A DNA stretch of 64,000 bases from Halorubrum tebenquichense DSM 14210 (lineage in GTDB: Archaea > Halobacteriota > Halobacteria > Halobacteriales > Haloferacaceae): the NCBI RefSeq assembly GCF_000337415.1, contig NZ_AOJD01000045.1:1-64000 (forward strand), read 5' to 3'. Positions 33,422 to 42,733 of this stretch are shown piece after piece; the stretch's first letter is position 1, and every line of letters begins with the position of its first letter. The notes beneath the pieces were generated by a model, which was not told the origin of the DNA, ran no database searches, and saw nothing but the letters and a program-made list of their open reading frames with translations. The position numbers and the translations under genes are program-made.

Positions 33422-34711
33422 TCAGGTCCCGTGTTCCCAGCTGCCCATGTACTCGCGCTGCTCGTCGGACAGATCGTCGTACTCGACGCCCTCGGCGGCG
33501 AGTTTTATGTCCGCGACCTCGCGGTCGAGCTCGTCGGGCACGTCGTGGACGCCGGCCTCGTACGCCTCGCCGTTTTCGGCCAGTTCGCGGACGACGACGG
33601 CCTGAACGCCGAAGCTCTGGTCCATCACCTCGACCGGGTGGCCCAGGGCGATGGGCGCGGCGAGGTTGACGAGCCGCCCCTCCGCGATGACGTTCAGGAC
33701 GCGGCCGTCTTCCATCTCGAACCCCTCGACGCCGTCGCGGACCTCGTAGCGGTCGACCGCGAGGTCGTCGAGGTGATCGAGGTTGACCTCCACGTCGAAG
33801 TGCCCGGCGTTCGCGAGCAGGACGCCGTCGTTCATCGCCTCGAAGTGCTCGCGGGTGATCACGTCGCGGTTGCCGGTCGTCGTGACGAACACGTCGCCCT
33901 TCGCCGCGGCCTCGGCCATCGGCAGCACCTCGTACCCCTCCATGTGGGCTTCCAGCGCCTTGCGGGGGTCGACCTCGCAGACGATGACGTTCGCGTTCTG
34001 GCCCGACGCCTTCTTCGCGACGCCCTTCCCGCACTGGCCGTAGCCGCCGACGACGACGTTCTTCCCGGCCCACGAGAGGTTCGTCGTCATCGCGATGGTC
34101 GCGAGCGACGACTCGCCCGTGCCGTGGACGTTGTCGAACAGCTGTTTCATCGGCGTGTCGTTCACGGCGAAGACGGGGTAGTGGAGCTCGCCGTCGGCGT
34201 CCATCGCGCGCAGGCGGTCGACGCCGGTCGTCGTCTCCTCGGCCCCGCCGACGATGGAGTCGATCAGGTCGGGGTACTCCTCGTGGACCAGCTTCACCAT
34301 GTCCATCCCGTCGTCGACGGTGATGGTCGGCCCGTGGGCGACGCAGGCGTGCATCGCGTCGTAGTACTCGTCGTCGTCGACGCCGCGGACCGCGTAGGAG
34401 GTGATCGACTCGTGGGCGTCGAGCGCGGCCGACACGTCGTCGTGCGTCGAGAGGGGGTTACAGCCGGTGATCGCGACCTCGGCTCCGCCCTCGGCGAGCA
34501 GTTCGACGAGGTTCGCGGTCTTCGCCTCGACGTGCATCGCCATCGCGATCGTCTCGCCCGCGAGCGGCTGCTCGTCGACGAACTCCTCGCGGAGCGCGTT
34601 CAGGATCGGCATGTGCTGGAGCGCCCAGTCCATCTTCCGGCGTCCCTCCTCTCGGGCCGCTTCGACGTCCGAGAGGTGTTGTGACACCGGCGGATACGCG
34701 GTCTCGCTCAT
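33422..34711 (-). CDS. ahcY: Adenosylhomocysteinase (S-adenosyl-L-homocysteine hydrolase)
   Basis: A 429-aa cytosolic enzyme that splits S-adenosylhomocysteine into adenosine and homocysteine, clearing the product of SAM-dependent methylation. NAD-binding loop VVVGGYGQCGKGVAKK. Substrate and catalytic regions ITGCNPLSTHDDVSAAL, FAVNDTPMKQLFDN and NAGHFDVEVN. Length is that of archaeal AhcY. I start at the ATG giving MSETAYPPVS; a GTG six codons upstream is also in frame. The S-adenosylhomocysteine-type amidohydrolase is encoded 2 kb away. Confidence 0.95.
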   Translation of the reverse strand: MSETAYPPVSQHLSDVEAAREEGRRKMDWALQHMPILNALREEFVDEQPLAGETIAMAMHVEAKTANLVELLAEGGAEVAITGCNPLSTHDDVSAALDAHESITSYAVRGVDDDEYYDAMHACVAHGPTITVDDGMDMVKLVHEEYPDLIDSIVGGAEETTTGVDRLRAMDADGELHYPVFAVNDTPMKQLFDNVHGTGESSLATIAMTTNLSWAGKNVVVGGYGQCGKGVAKKASGQNANVIVCEVDPRKALEAHMEGYEVLPMAEAAAKGDVFVTTTGNRDVITREHFEAMNDGVLLANAGHFDVEVNLDHLDDLAVDRYEVRDGVEGFEMEDGRVLNVIAEGRLVNLAAPIALGHPVEVMDQSFGVQAVVVRELAENGEAYEAGVHDVPDELDREVADIKLAAEGVEYDDLSDEQREYMGSWEHGT

Positions 34712-34820
34712 ACCTCGTGGTTCGCTCACGGCGCACTAAACCCTGCCGACACCGGACTACGCGCAAAAAAGACCGCCGTCAGCCGCCGTCGCCCGCGCAA
34801 TCGCGCGGGCGGTCGCGTCG

Positions 34821-36143
34821 TCAGTTACCGCCCGGGCCGCCGGCGTGGTCCGGCGGGCCGCGCTCGCCGTCCTCGTCGTCCTCGTCGTCATCGTCGTCCT
34901 CCTCCGCGTCGTCGTCATCGTCGTCCTCCGCGTCGTCTTCCTCCGCGTCGTCCTCCGCTCCGTCCGCTTCTTCCGTGTCGTCCGCTTCGGCCTCGTCGTC
35001 CTCGGCGTCGTCACCGTTCGGCCCGGCGTGGTCCGGCGGGCCGCGCTCGCCGTCGTCGCTGCCGTTGCCGACGCCCTCGGGCGCGTTGCCGGGCGCGTCG
35101 CTGGCGTTGCCGTCGTCGTCGCTGCCGTTGCCGGCGTGGTCCGGGGCGTTACCCGGGTTGTTCTCCGTCGCGAAGTCCGAGACGGCCCCGCCGATGCCGC
35201 CGTCGCGGTCGCTGATGTTCTCGATGAAGTCGCGCATCAGCTGGCCGAACGGCGTCCCTTCGAGGGCGTCGCCCTCGCCGGTCGTCAGCTCGACGGTCGT
35301 CGAGACCGTCCGCTCGTCGTCGCTCGCGGTCACGTCGACGGTGACGTTCCCCTCGGCGGCCGGGAGCGCCACCGTGCCGTTCGAGTCGGTCTCGTACTCG
35401 CCCGTCCCCGCGTACGAGGCGTTCTCGCCGGCGTCGTCCGCGAGGTCGACGACGACCGTCGCGTTCTCGACGGGGCCGTCGCCGTCGCTCACGGTGACGA
35501 CCGGCTCACCGCCGGTGTCCGCCACGTCGAGTTCGAGCCCGTCGGGCGCTTCGATGTCGACCGTCGCCGAGACGTTTCGATCGTCGAACTCGGCGGTCAC
35601 GTCGACCGTGACGTCCTCCTCGGCGGCCGGAAGCGTCACCGTGCCGTTCGCGTCGGTCCCGTACTCGTCCGCTCCCGCGTACGACTCGTTCTCCGCGTCG
35701 ACGACGCTCACGTTCACCGTGGCGTTCTCGACGGCCGCGTCGTCGTCGGTGACCGTGACGACGGGCTCGCCGCCGGTGTCCTCGACGTCGAGTTCGAGTC
35801 CGTCGGGCGCTTCGAGGTCGACCGTCGTCGAGGCCGACTCGTTACCCGAGGCGACGGTCACGTCGACCGTCACGTCCTCCTCGGGCGCTTCGAGGCCGAC
35901 GGTGCCGTTCGCGTCCGTCTGATACTCGCCTGCTCCCGCGTACGACTCGTTCTCCGCGTCGACGACGCTCACGACGACCGTGGCGTTCTCGACCGCGGTG
36001 TCGTTCTGTGTCACCGTGACGGTCGGCTCGCCGTCCGCGTCCTCGACGGCCACTTCGAGATGGCCGTCGGCGGCCGCGACGCCCGTCATCGCGCCGAGCG
36101 CGACGACCGCGATCAGCAGTACACTGGTGATGCGTTCGTTCAT
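34821..36143 (-). CDS. Secreted Ig-like repeat protein with acidic tail
   Basis: A 440-aa exported protein. Signal peptide: residues 1-25 (LLIAVVALGAMTGVAAA). Three tandem modules of about 87 residues follow (about 26-113, 114-200, 201-288); each has GEPVVTV, AVENATV, SYAGAGEY, ANGTVTL and EDVTVDVT, i.e. Ig-like beta-sandwiches with many N-x-S/T glycosylation sites. Next come NAPDHAGNGSDD and two GERGPPDHAG repeats. A run of Asp/Glu (about 385-425) ends in GERGPPDHAGGPGGN. No membrane anchor is visible, so it is secreted or cell-wall bound. Function unknown; an adhesive or salt-binding surface protein is plausible. Confidence 0.8.
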   Translation of the reverse strand: MNERITSVLLIAVVALGAMTGVAAADGHLEVAVEDADGEPTVTVTQNDTAVENATVVVSVVDAENESYAGAGEYQTDANGTVGLEAPEEDVTVDVTVASGNESASTTVDLEAPDGLELDVEDTGGEPVVTVTDDDAAVENATVNVSVVDAENESYAGADEYGTDANGTVTLPAAEEDVTVDVTAEFDDRNVSATVDIEAPDGLELDVADTGGEPVVTVSDGDGPVENATVVVDLADDAGENASYAGTGEYETDSNGTVALPAAEGNVTVDVTASDDERTVSTTVELTTGEGDALEGTPFGQLMRDFIENISDRDGGIGGAVSDFATENNPGNAPDHAGNGSDDDGNASDAPGNAPEGVGNGSDDGERGPPDHAGPNGDDAEDDEAEADDTEEADGAEDDAEEDDAEDDDDDDAEEDDDDDEDDEDGERGPPDHAGGPGGN

Positions 36144-36365
36144 GTCCACTCGGGTCCAATCCCTGTTACCGTATAAAAAGAGAAGTCGCTTAACGCGGTT
36201 TAATTCGGTTTGTATCCGGGTTAACGGCTTTGTACCGTCTGTTTTGTGAGTGATGGTGATCTCGGCGGAGATCCGGCTGATCCCCGACCCGTTAGACGCG
36301 AATCTGCGCTCGCGCGCGCCACCGAAACCCGTGTGCGTTGATAGGTCACACGCCTCATGATACGC

Positions 36366-36391
36366 GACACCGCCGAAGCCCCAGTCGCTCG
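36366..36391 (+). repeat. Fragment of the structured element beside copy C
   Basis: GACACCGCCGAAGCCCCAGTCGC repeats the left arm start of copy C (about 36427-36450) 62 bases earlier. Before it, CGCGCGCCACCGAAACCC (about 36313) resembles the right end of the element. A second, largely deleted copy probably lay here. Between 36144 and 36365 I see nothing else except the promoter of the Ig-repeat gene. Confidence 0.55.
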
Positions 36392-36405
36392 GCTGTGCGT
36401 TTGTG

Positions 36406-36723
36406 TTGATAAACTGCCGATCGACACGAACACCGCCGAAGCCCCAGTCGCGAGGCGGGCGCACGCTCGTTGCGGTCCTCAGTCGCTCGCGTTGCTCGCT
36501 CCTTGCGGTCCTTACGTCACCTGCGCCCGCCTCGCGACTGCCCCTTCGAGTCCCGCCCCGTACAGCACCGCAACCGCGCCTCACGCCTCCCCAGCCTCGT
36601 CGGGCGCGTCTCTCGGGCTCCCTTCGGTCGCCCTCGTCGCGCCCGACTCCCTCGCGCGATGCTGCTTCGCGGCCGCCGATGGCGGCCGCTCGCAGGCACG
36701 CGCCACCGCCGGTTCGTTTATAA
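36406..36723 (+). repeat. Dispersed structured element, copy C
   Basis: This copy runs from TTGATAAAC to GTTTATAA, short inverted ends. P1: CAGTCGCGAGGCGGGCGCA (36445-36463) pairs perfectly with TGCGCCCGCCTCGCGACTG (36522-36540). P2: GTCGGGCGCG (36599-36608) with CGCGCCCGAC (36638-36647). P3: GCGGCCGCC (36669-36677) with GGCGGCCGC (36681-36689). In P2 the third inner pair is G-C here and C-G in copy A, a compensatory change. It lies between the Ig-repeat gene start and the amidohydrolase gene stop. The frames running through it look spurious. Confidence 0.88.
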
Positions 36724-36810
36724 GCCACACGCGGACCCGCCTTCGAATTTACTATCAGTCGCCGCGGCTCGGCTCTGTGGCTCCCGCTTCGGTCGTGCCC
36801 GCGCTCCCCG

Positions 36811-38133
36811 CTACTCTGCCGCGTCCACGCGGTCGACGAGGTCGGCGGCGGCGTCGGCGGCGCGCTCTTGGATCGCCGCTGCGTCGAGCGTCAGGACCTC
36901 GCGGTCGCGCATGAGGATTTCGCCGTCGCACACCGTGTGGCGCACGTCGTTCCCGCGGGCCGCGTACGCGAGGTGCGAGACCGGGTCGTGAACGGGCGTC
37001 AGGTGCGGCGCGTCGAGGCCGACGACCGCGAGGTCCGCGGCCGCGCCCGCCTCGACCCGGCCGCCGGGGAGGTTCAGCGCGTCCGCGCCGCCCGCCGTCG
37101 CCATCTCCACGACCGCCGCCGCCGGGACCGCGCTCGCGTCGTCCGCGGCGAGCTTCCCGAGCATCGCGGCGTCGCGCATCTCGTCGAACACGTCGAGGTC
37201 GTTGTTCGAGGCCGCGCCGTCGGTGCCGAGCGCGACCGTCACGCCCGCCTCGCGGAGCCGCTGGACCGGAGCCATCCCGCTCGCGAGCTTCATGTTCGAG
37301 GCCGGGCAGTGGACCACCGCGGTCCCCGCCTCGGCGAGCCGGTCGACCTCGCCCTCGTCGAGGTGGACCCCGTGCGCGAAGAAGTCGTCCGGGCCGAGCG
37401 CGTCGAGCGACTCCGCGTACGCGATCGGTCGCTCGCCGCGCTCGTCGACGATCGGGTCGACCTCGTCGGTCGTCTCGTTCGCGTGGAGGTGGACCGGAAC
37501 GCCCGCCTCGCGCGCCGCCGCGACGCCCTCGCGGAGGTACTCCTCGCCGACCGTCGTCAGCGAGTGCGGCATGAACGCGGTGCGGACCCGGCCGTCCGCG
37601 CCCCCGTCGAGCTCGCGGGCGACCGCGAGGCTCTCTTCGACGTCCGCGCGGGCGTCCGCGTCGCCCTTGCCGACGGTGACGACGCCGTGGCCGAGGCGCG
37701 CGCGCAGCCCCGCGCGGTCGACGACGTCCGCGACCCGGTCCATCGCGAAGTACATGTCCGCGAACGCGGTGGTCCCCGACCGGATCATCTCGACCGCGCC
37801 CAGTTCCGCGCCCGCCTCCACGTCGTCGGGCGTCAGTTCGGCCTCGGCCGGCCAGATGTCCTCGCGGAGCCACGGGTCGAGCGGCTTGTCGTCGGCGTAC
37901 CCGCGCAGCAGCGTCATCGCGACGTGCGTGTGCGCGTTGACGAGCCCGGGGATAACGAGCGAGTCCGAGGCGTCGAGCGTCTCGTCGGCAGTCGCGCCGA
38001 CGGCGTCGTCGACCTCGTCCGGCGGCCCGACGGCCCGGATCGTTCCCTCGTCGCGGTCGACCGCGACGTCAGCCCGCTCGGCGCGTCCGTCGGGTCGAAG
38101 CACCCGTCCGCCGGCGACGCGGAGGTAGTCCAT
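36811..38133 (-). CDS. Amidohydrolase: S-adenosylhomocysteine / 5'-deoxyadenosine / methylthioadenosine deaminase-like
   Basis: A 440-aa metal-dependent deaminase of the ATZ/TRZ (MtaD/DadD) group. Metal ligands appear in NAHTHVAMTLLRG (HxH), VHLHANET, FFAHGVHLDE and LGTDGAASNNDLD. Further signatures: CPASNMKLASG and GRVEAGAAADLAVVGLD. Family knowledge: archaeal members deaminate S-adenosylhomocysteine, methylthioadenosine or 5'-deoxyadenosine. With ahcY encoded 2 kb away, a role in recycling SAM by-products is likely, but the preferred substrate cannot be read here. It starts at the ATG giving MDYLRVAGG. Confidence 0.88.
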   Translation of the reverse strand: MDYLRVAGGRVLRPDGRAERADVAVDRDEGTIRAVGPPDEVDDAVGATADETLDASDSLVIPGLVNAHTHVAMTLLRGYADDKPLDPWLREDIWPAEAELTPDDVEAGAELGAVEMIRSGTTAFADMYFAMDRVADVVDRAGLRARLGHGVVTVGKGDADARADVEESLAVARELDGGADGRVRTAFMPHSLTTVGEEYLREGVAAAREAGVPVHLHANETTDEVDPIVDERGERPIAYAESLDALGPDDFFAHGVHLDEGEVDRLAEAGTAVVHCPASNMKLASGMAPVQRLREAGVTVALGTDGAASNNDLDVFDEMRDAAMLGKLAADDASAVPAAAVVEMATAGGADALNLPGGRVEAGAAADLAVVGLDAPHLTPVHDPVSHLAYAARGNDVRHTVCDGEILMRDREVLTLDAAAIQERAADAAADLVDRVDAAE

Positions 38134-38250
38134 GTCCGCCCGTTCCGCCCGCCGAACCAAACGCCTTCGGTTCCTGCCCCCGGCCGCTCGGCGACGGCGA
38201 GCGGCCGCCGCCGTCCGAACCTTCTTGCCCGCCCGCGGCCGCGTTCCGAC

Positions 38251-38649
38251 ATGGCAAGCGACGCCCAGCAGGCGTGTTTCGAGGCCGGGATCAAGTTCGG
38301 CTCGCTGTACCACCAGTTCGCCGGCACGCCCGTCAGCCCGTCGAGCACGCGGAGTCTGGAGGCCGCGATGGCGGAGTCGATCGAGAACCAGCCGCACTGC
38401 GAGTCGGTCGACGTGACGATCCGCGACGACCGCGTCGCCGACGCCATCGACCACGAGAACGGCTACACCGAACTCACCGGCTCCCTGATGGACGTCGAGA
38501 TGCGGATCGAGTACGAGGGCGTCACCGCCCGGACGCGGATGGAGATGGAGGACGGCTACCCGCTGATGAAACTGGTCGAGGTGATCGACGACGGCGAGTC
38601 GCGGTCCGGCGACCCGCCCCGGTCGGGCGACGCCGACCCGAACGCTTAG
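38251..38649 (+). CDS. mptD: Archaeal dihydroneopterin aldolase (MptD)
   Basis: A 132-aa protein of the archaeal dihydroneopterin aldolase family, which releases glycolaldehyde from 7,8-dihydroneopterin in folate/methanopterin synthesis. Diagnostic stretches are CFEAGIKFGSLYHQFAGTPV near the start and NGYTELTGSLMDVEMRIEYEG. The last 20 residues are an acidic haloarchaeal extension. The start is the ATG at 38251. It is divergent from the amidohydrolase gene. Confidence 0.92.
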   Translation: MASDAQQACFEAGIKFGSLYHQFAGTPVSPSSTRSLEAAMAESIENQPHCESVDVTIRDDRVADAIDHENGYTELTGSLMDVEMRIEYEGVTARTRMEMEDGYPLMKLVEVIDDGESRSGDPPRSGDADPNA

Positions 38650-38718
38650 TACCGCGACCCGCCTACGGCGACCCGAACGGCGGCCGATACCTCCGATTTC
38701 CCGCTTTCAGAGACGCAC

Positions 38719-39216
38719 ATGGTCGACAGACGTCACGACGGTTCGACGGACCGCACCGGTTTCGACGAGACGAAGGACTACCTCTCGAACGCGCTCGGAC
38801 GCGTCGTGCCGCGCGCCGTGGCGCGCCGGGCGGTCGAGGTGACCGTCAGCACCGACGCCGCCGAGTACGCGCCCGACGAGCCGGTCGCGATCACCGTCGC
38901 CATCCGGAACCGCCTCCCGGTCCCGATCGAGGTCCCCACGGCCACCCGCCGCTCGTGGGGCTGGGCGGTCGACGGCGTCACGGAGGCCACCGACGAGCGG
39001 CTGTACGTGCGCGACGAGGAGTCCGCGCTGTCGCTCCGGGCCGGCGAGACGAAGCGCGCGACGGCCACGTGGAACGGTCGCTTCCGCCGCACCGACGGCG
39101 ACGGCCTCGACCGCTCGGTCCGGGCCGAGCGCGGTGACCACACGATAACCGCGTTCGTCCCGGTCCCCGACGCCGACGAGCGTCACGAGGCCACCACGGA
39201 AATTCGGATCCGGTAG
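38719..39216 (+). CDS. Haloarchaeal conserved protein with a beta-sandwich domain
   Basis: A 165-aa soluble acidic protein. A helical start (ETKDYLSNALGRVVPRAVARR) leads into a beta-rich domain: VEVTVSTDAAEYAPDEPVAI, RNRLPVPIEVPT, WGWAVDGV and LSLRAGETKRATATW. This is the strand pattern of an Ig-like/intracellular-protease-inhibitor-type sandwich. There is no signal peptide. Family function is unknown to me. It follows mptD by 69 bases in the same direction. Confidence 0.7.
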   Translation: MVDRRHDGSTDRTGFDETKDYLSNALGRVVPRAVARRAVEVTVSTDAAEYAPDEPVAITVAIRNRLPVPIEVPTATRRSWGWAVDGVTEATDERLYVRDEESALSLRAGETKRATATWNGRFRRTDGDGLDRSVRAERGDHTITAFVPVPDADERHEATTEIRIR

Positions 39217-39271
39217 CTAAAAATCCGATCCGCCGCCGCCTCCTCGACGTATTAGAGAAAACCGACCGCCG

Positions 39272-40627
39272 TCAGTCGTCCGCTTCCGGTCTGCTCCGCG
39301 CCGCGTCGTCGAACGCGGTCCCGTCCACGGCCGCGGCGACCGCTTCGTCGCGCCGCAGGTGACACGCCGCGTAGTGGCGGTCGTCGCCGAGCTCCGACCC
39401 CACCTCGTAGGCGGGGTTCGCGGTTGCGCAGACGCTCTGGTCGGCGAACCGTTCGACGAGAAGCTGTTCGGCGGCGTCCCACTCGTCGCGCTCGATGTGC
39501 CCGAACGCCTCGTCGAGCAGCGTGCCCGCGTCGCCGCCCGGCGTCGCATCGTCGAAGTACCGATCGCGGAGCGCGTCTGGGTCGGTCTCCTCGAACGCCC
39601 GGCGCTCGACCGCGCGCTGGAACTCCACGACGTTCCGCCACGCCTCGTCGGTCATGTCGTACTCGTCCGGCTGGATCACGCTGGGGCACCGCGTCCGGAA
39701 TCGGCAGCCGGAGGGCGGGTCGATCGGCGACGGCACGTCGCCGGACAGCAGCGCCTTGCGGCCGCCGCTCCGCGGGTCCGGAACCGGGATCGCGTCGAGC
39801 AGCGCCCGCGTGTACGGGTGTTTCGGGTTCTCGAACAGCTCCTCTTTGTCGGCCAGTTCGACGATCTCGCCGAGGTACATCACCGCGACGCGGTCCGAGA
39901 TGTGCCGGATGACGCTCAGGTCGTGCGCGATGAACAGGTACGTCAGGTCGAACTCGTCTTGGAGCTCCTCCATCGTGTTGAGCACCTGCGCCTGGATGGA
40001 GACGTCGAGCGCCGACACCGGCTCGTCGCAGACGATGAAGTCGGGGTTCACCGACAGCGCGCGGGCGAGGTTCACGCGCTGTCGCTGCCCGCCGGAGAAC
40101 GCGTGCGGGTACCGGTTGTAGTGTTGCGGGTCGAGCCCAACCTTCTCCAGTAGCTCCTTCGCGCGCGCCTCGCGACCCTCCTCGTCGAGCATGCCGTGCG
40201 CCTTCATCGGCTCCTCGACGATCGGTCCGACCTTCATCCGGGGGTCGAGCGAGGACTGCGGGTCCTGGAAGATCATCTGCATGTCCTTCCGCATCCGCCG
40301 CAGCGGCTCGCCGGACATCGACGCGAGGTCCTGCCCCTGGAAGTAGACGCTCCCGCTCGTCGGTTCGAGCAGCCGGAGGACGGTGCGCGCCAGCGTCGAC
40401 TTCCCGCAGCCGGACTCGCCGACCAGCCCCAGCGTCTCCCCCTGCTTGATGTCGAAGCTCACGCCGTCGACCGCGCGGACGTCCGAGGTCGACCGGCTGA
40501 CGTACGGGAACTCGTCGTCGAGCTCGACGCCGGCGAGGAGTCCGCTCTCGTTGTCGAAGTGCTTGCACAGGTCGCGGACCTGAAGGAGGGCCTCGGGGTC
40601 CGACTCGGGCGGCCCGACCTCGCTCAT
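39272..40627 (-). CDS. Peptide ABC transporter ATP-binding protein, DppF-like
   Basis: A 451-aa ABC ATPase. Walker [14 protein letters not shown], signature [16 protein letters not shown], Walker [15 protein letters not shown], then the H-loop FIAHDLSVI. The oligopeptide C-terminal extension ([11 protein letters not shown]) is present, but about 95 extra residues (about 340-440), including [20 protein letters not shown], separate its Cys-rich CRFRTRCP from a later CHLRRD. Such insertions occur in some haloarchaeal DppF proteins. It is the last gene of the five-gene operon and overlaps dppD by ATGA. With DppD it powers uptake of peptides or other solutes. Confidence 0.93.
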   Translation of the reverse strand: MSEVGPPESDPEALLQVRDLCKHFDNESGLLAGVELDDEFPYVSRSTSDVRAVDGVSFDIKQGETLGLVGESGCGKSTLARTVLRLLEPTSGSVYFQGQDLASMSGEPLRRMRKDMQMIFQDPQSSLDPRMKVGPIVEEPMKAHGMLDEEGREARAKELLEKVGLDPQHYNRYPHAFSGGQRQRVNLARALSVNPDFIVCDEPVSALDVSIQAQVLNTMEELQDEFDLTYLFIAHDLSVIRHISDRVAVMYLGEIVELADKEELFENPKHPYTRALLDAIPVPDPRSGGRKALLSGDVPSPIDPPSGCRFRTRCPSVIQPDEYDMTDEAWRNVVEFQRAVERRAFEETDPDALRDRYFDDATPGGDAGTLLDEAFGHIERDEWDAAEQLLVERFADQSVCATANPAYEVGSELGDDRHYAACHLRRDEAVAAAVDGTAFDDAARSRPEADD

Positions 40628-41745
40628 TCCGCCTCACCTCCGGTCTCGGTGAGGCCGGCGGAGAAGCCGCCCCCGGCCCGCGTGTCGATCGGCGGGCTCT
40701 CGTCGTAGCCCACGTCGAACGCGTCGTGTTTCACGCACGCGGCCGCGTGGCGCGGCTCGCCCTCCTCGCTCAGGTCCCGCGGCTCCGGATGGACCTCGCG
40801 GCACACCTCCCGGGCCTCGGGACACCGCGAGTGGAACCGACAGCCGGCGGGCGGGTCGATCGCCTCCGGCATCACCCCCTCGATCGGTCTGAGCTCGTCG
40901 ACCGTCCGGTCGGGGCGCGGCATCGAGTCGAGCAGCGCCGACGTGTACGGGTGTTTCGTGTCGTAGAACAGGTCGTCGACCTCCGCCTGCTCGATGATCT
41001 CGCCGAGGTACATCACGTTGACCCGGTCGCAGATCTCCGCGACGACGCTCATGTCGTGGGTGACCCAGATGAAGGACGTGTCGTACTTCTCTTGCAGCTC
41101 CGTCACCATCTCCAGGATCTCGCCCTCGACGGTCACGTCGAGCGCGGTCGTCGGCTCGTCGGCGATGATGAGGTCCGGCTGGCAGGCGAGCGCCATCGCG
41201 ATCAGCACGCGCTGGCGCATCCCGCCGGAGAACTGGTGCGGGTACTCGTCGTACCGCGACTCGGGCGCGGGGATCCCGACCTCCCGGAGCATGTCGATCG
41301 CCTCCTCCTTCGCCTCGTCGGGGTCGAGGTCGCGGTTGATCTCGATGAACTCCCGGAGCTGTCCCCCGACCGTGAAGACGGGGTTCAGAGACTCCATCGG
41401 GTCCTGGAAGATAATCGCGATCTCGCGGCCCCGGATACGCTTCCGCATCTCGTTTTCCGTGAGCATCTCGTCGCGCGGGCGTAACTCCCCGTCGTCGTCC
41501 GCTTCGAGTCCGAAGATCGTCTCGCCTTTGAACTCGATCTCGCCGCCGACGATCTCGCCGGGGCTGTCGACGAGCCGGAGGATACTGGAGGTCGCGACGG
41601 ACTTGCCGGCACCCGACTCGCCGACGAGTCCGACGATCTCTCCCTCGTGAACGTCGAAGGAGATGCCGTCGACGGCGCGGACCGTTCCGTCCTCGGTGAA
41701 GAACTGTGTCTTGAGATCGCGTACGCTGAGTAGTGGTTCGCTCAT
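40624..41745 (-). CDS. Peptide ABC transporter ATP-binding protein, DppD-like
   Basis: A 373-aa ABC ATPase. Walker [14 protein letters not shown], signature [15 protein letters not shown], Walker [15 protein letters not shown], and H-loop WVTHDMSVV. The C-terminal oligopeptide region [20 protein letters not shown] is intact. A small insertion ([20 protein letters not shown], about 85-105) lies between Walker A and the Q-loop, as usual in haloarchaea. One base separates it from the permease gene upstream, and it overlaps dppF downstream. Confidence 0.95.
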   Translation of the reverse strand: MSEPLLSVRDLKTQFFTEDGTVRAVDGISFDVHEGEIVGLVGESGAGKSVATSSILRLVDSPGEIVGGEIEFKGETIFGLEADDDGELRPRDEMLTENEMRKRIRGREIAIIFQDPMESLNPVFTVGGQLREFIEINRDLDPDEAKEEAIDMLREVGIPAPESRYDEYPHQFSGGMRQRVLIAMALACQPDLIIADEPTTALDVTVEGEILEMVTELQEKYDTSFIWVTHDMSVVAEICDRVNVMYLGEIIEQAEVDDLFYDTKHPYTSALLDSMPRPDRTVDELRPIEGVMPEAIDPPAGCRFHSRCPEAREVCREVHPEPRDLSEEGEPRHAAACVKHDAFDVGYDESPPIDTRAGGGFSAGLTETGGEAE

Positions 41746-41746
41746 G

Positions 41747-42733
41747 TCAGTTGTTTATCCGCGGATCGAGGGCGTCCTGGAGGCCGTCGCCGAGAATGTT
41801 GAAGCCGATGACGGTGATCAGAATGGCGATGCCGGGGAAGATGCTGAACGTCGGCGCGGGGAGCATGTAGCCCCGCGAGGCCGACAGCATCTGTCCCCAC
41901 GACGGCGTCGGCGGCTGCGCGCCGAAGCCGAGGAACGAGAGCCCGGCCACGATGAGGATGCTCACGCCGACCTGAAGCGTCGCCTGGACCAACACCGGGG
42001 CGAAGCTGTTCGGGATGATGTGCCGGAAGATGATGTTGCGGTCCTTCACCCCGGCGGCCCGAGCGGCCTCGACGTAGTCCTCCTCGCGGATGGAGACGAC
42101 CCGCGACCGGATGAGGCGGTTGAACACGGGGATCGCCGTGATCCCGACGCCGATCATCGCGAACGTGAGGTCCCGCCCGAACGCGGTCATGAACGCGATG
42201 ACCAAGACGAGGAACGGGATCGCGTAGATGGTCTCCGTGACGCGCTGGAGCACGTCGTCGATCCAGCCGCCGTAGTAGCCGGAGACCGCGCCGATGACGG
42301 TGCCGCCGCCGAGCCCGATGGCGGTCGCGAGGAAGCCGACCGTCATCGCGATCCGCGTCCCGTAGATGGTCCGGGAGAGCAGGTCGCGGCCGCGGTGGTC
42401 GGTGCCGAGCGGGTGTTCGAGCACGCCCTGCCCGAACTGGTTCTCCATGCCGACCGGCGGGAGCAGCCGTCGGACGTTCTGCGGGTCGGTCTCGGGGTTG
42501 TACAACACCGCCTCCGCGATCGCGTAGTCGAGGACGTAGTAGTCGAACGCGGCGAACACCGCGACGAAGGTCATGAACCCGACGATGTAGGTCCCGATCC
42601 GCGCCGTCGTGTCCTGTCTGACCTGTTTTAACGTGTAGCGGAGGCCGACCCGGGCCTCCACCTCGTCCGGTCCGCCGCTCTCGTCGCCCCCGTCCGGCGT
42701 GTCGTCGTCCGAAGTTGCGCTGTTTATCGACAT
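41747..42733 (-). CDS. Peptide ABC transporter permease, DppC-like
   Basis: A 328-aa inner-membrane permease. An N-terminal cytoplasmic acidic stretch is followed by six hydrophobic segments. The EAA loop reads EDYVEAARAAGVKDRNIIFRHIIPN. The DppC-type LGTDHRGRDLLSRTIYGTRI segment is present. An extra N-terminal loop (residues about 55-115) is usual in archaeal DppC. The start overlaps the end of dppB, so the two are translated together. It forms the channel with DppB. Confidence 0.94.
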   Translation of the reverse strand: MSINSATSDDDTPDGGDESGGPDEVEARVGLRYTLKQVRQDTTARIGTYIVGFMTFVAVFAAFDYYVLDYAIAEAVLYNPETDPQNVRRLLPPVGMENQFGQGVLEHPLGTDHRGRDLLSRTIYGTRIAMTVGFLATAIGLGGGTVIGAVSGYYGGWIDDVLQRVTETIYAIPFLVLVIAFMTAFGRDLTFAMIGVGITAIPVFNRLIRSRVVSIREEDYVEAARAAGVKDRNIIFRHIIPNSFAPVLVQATLQVGVSILIVAGLSFLGFGAQPPTPSWGQMLSASRGYMLPAPTFSIFPGIAILITVIGFNILGDGLQDALDPRINN

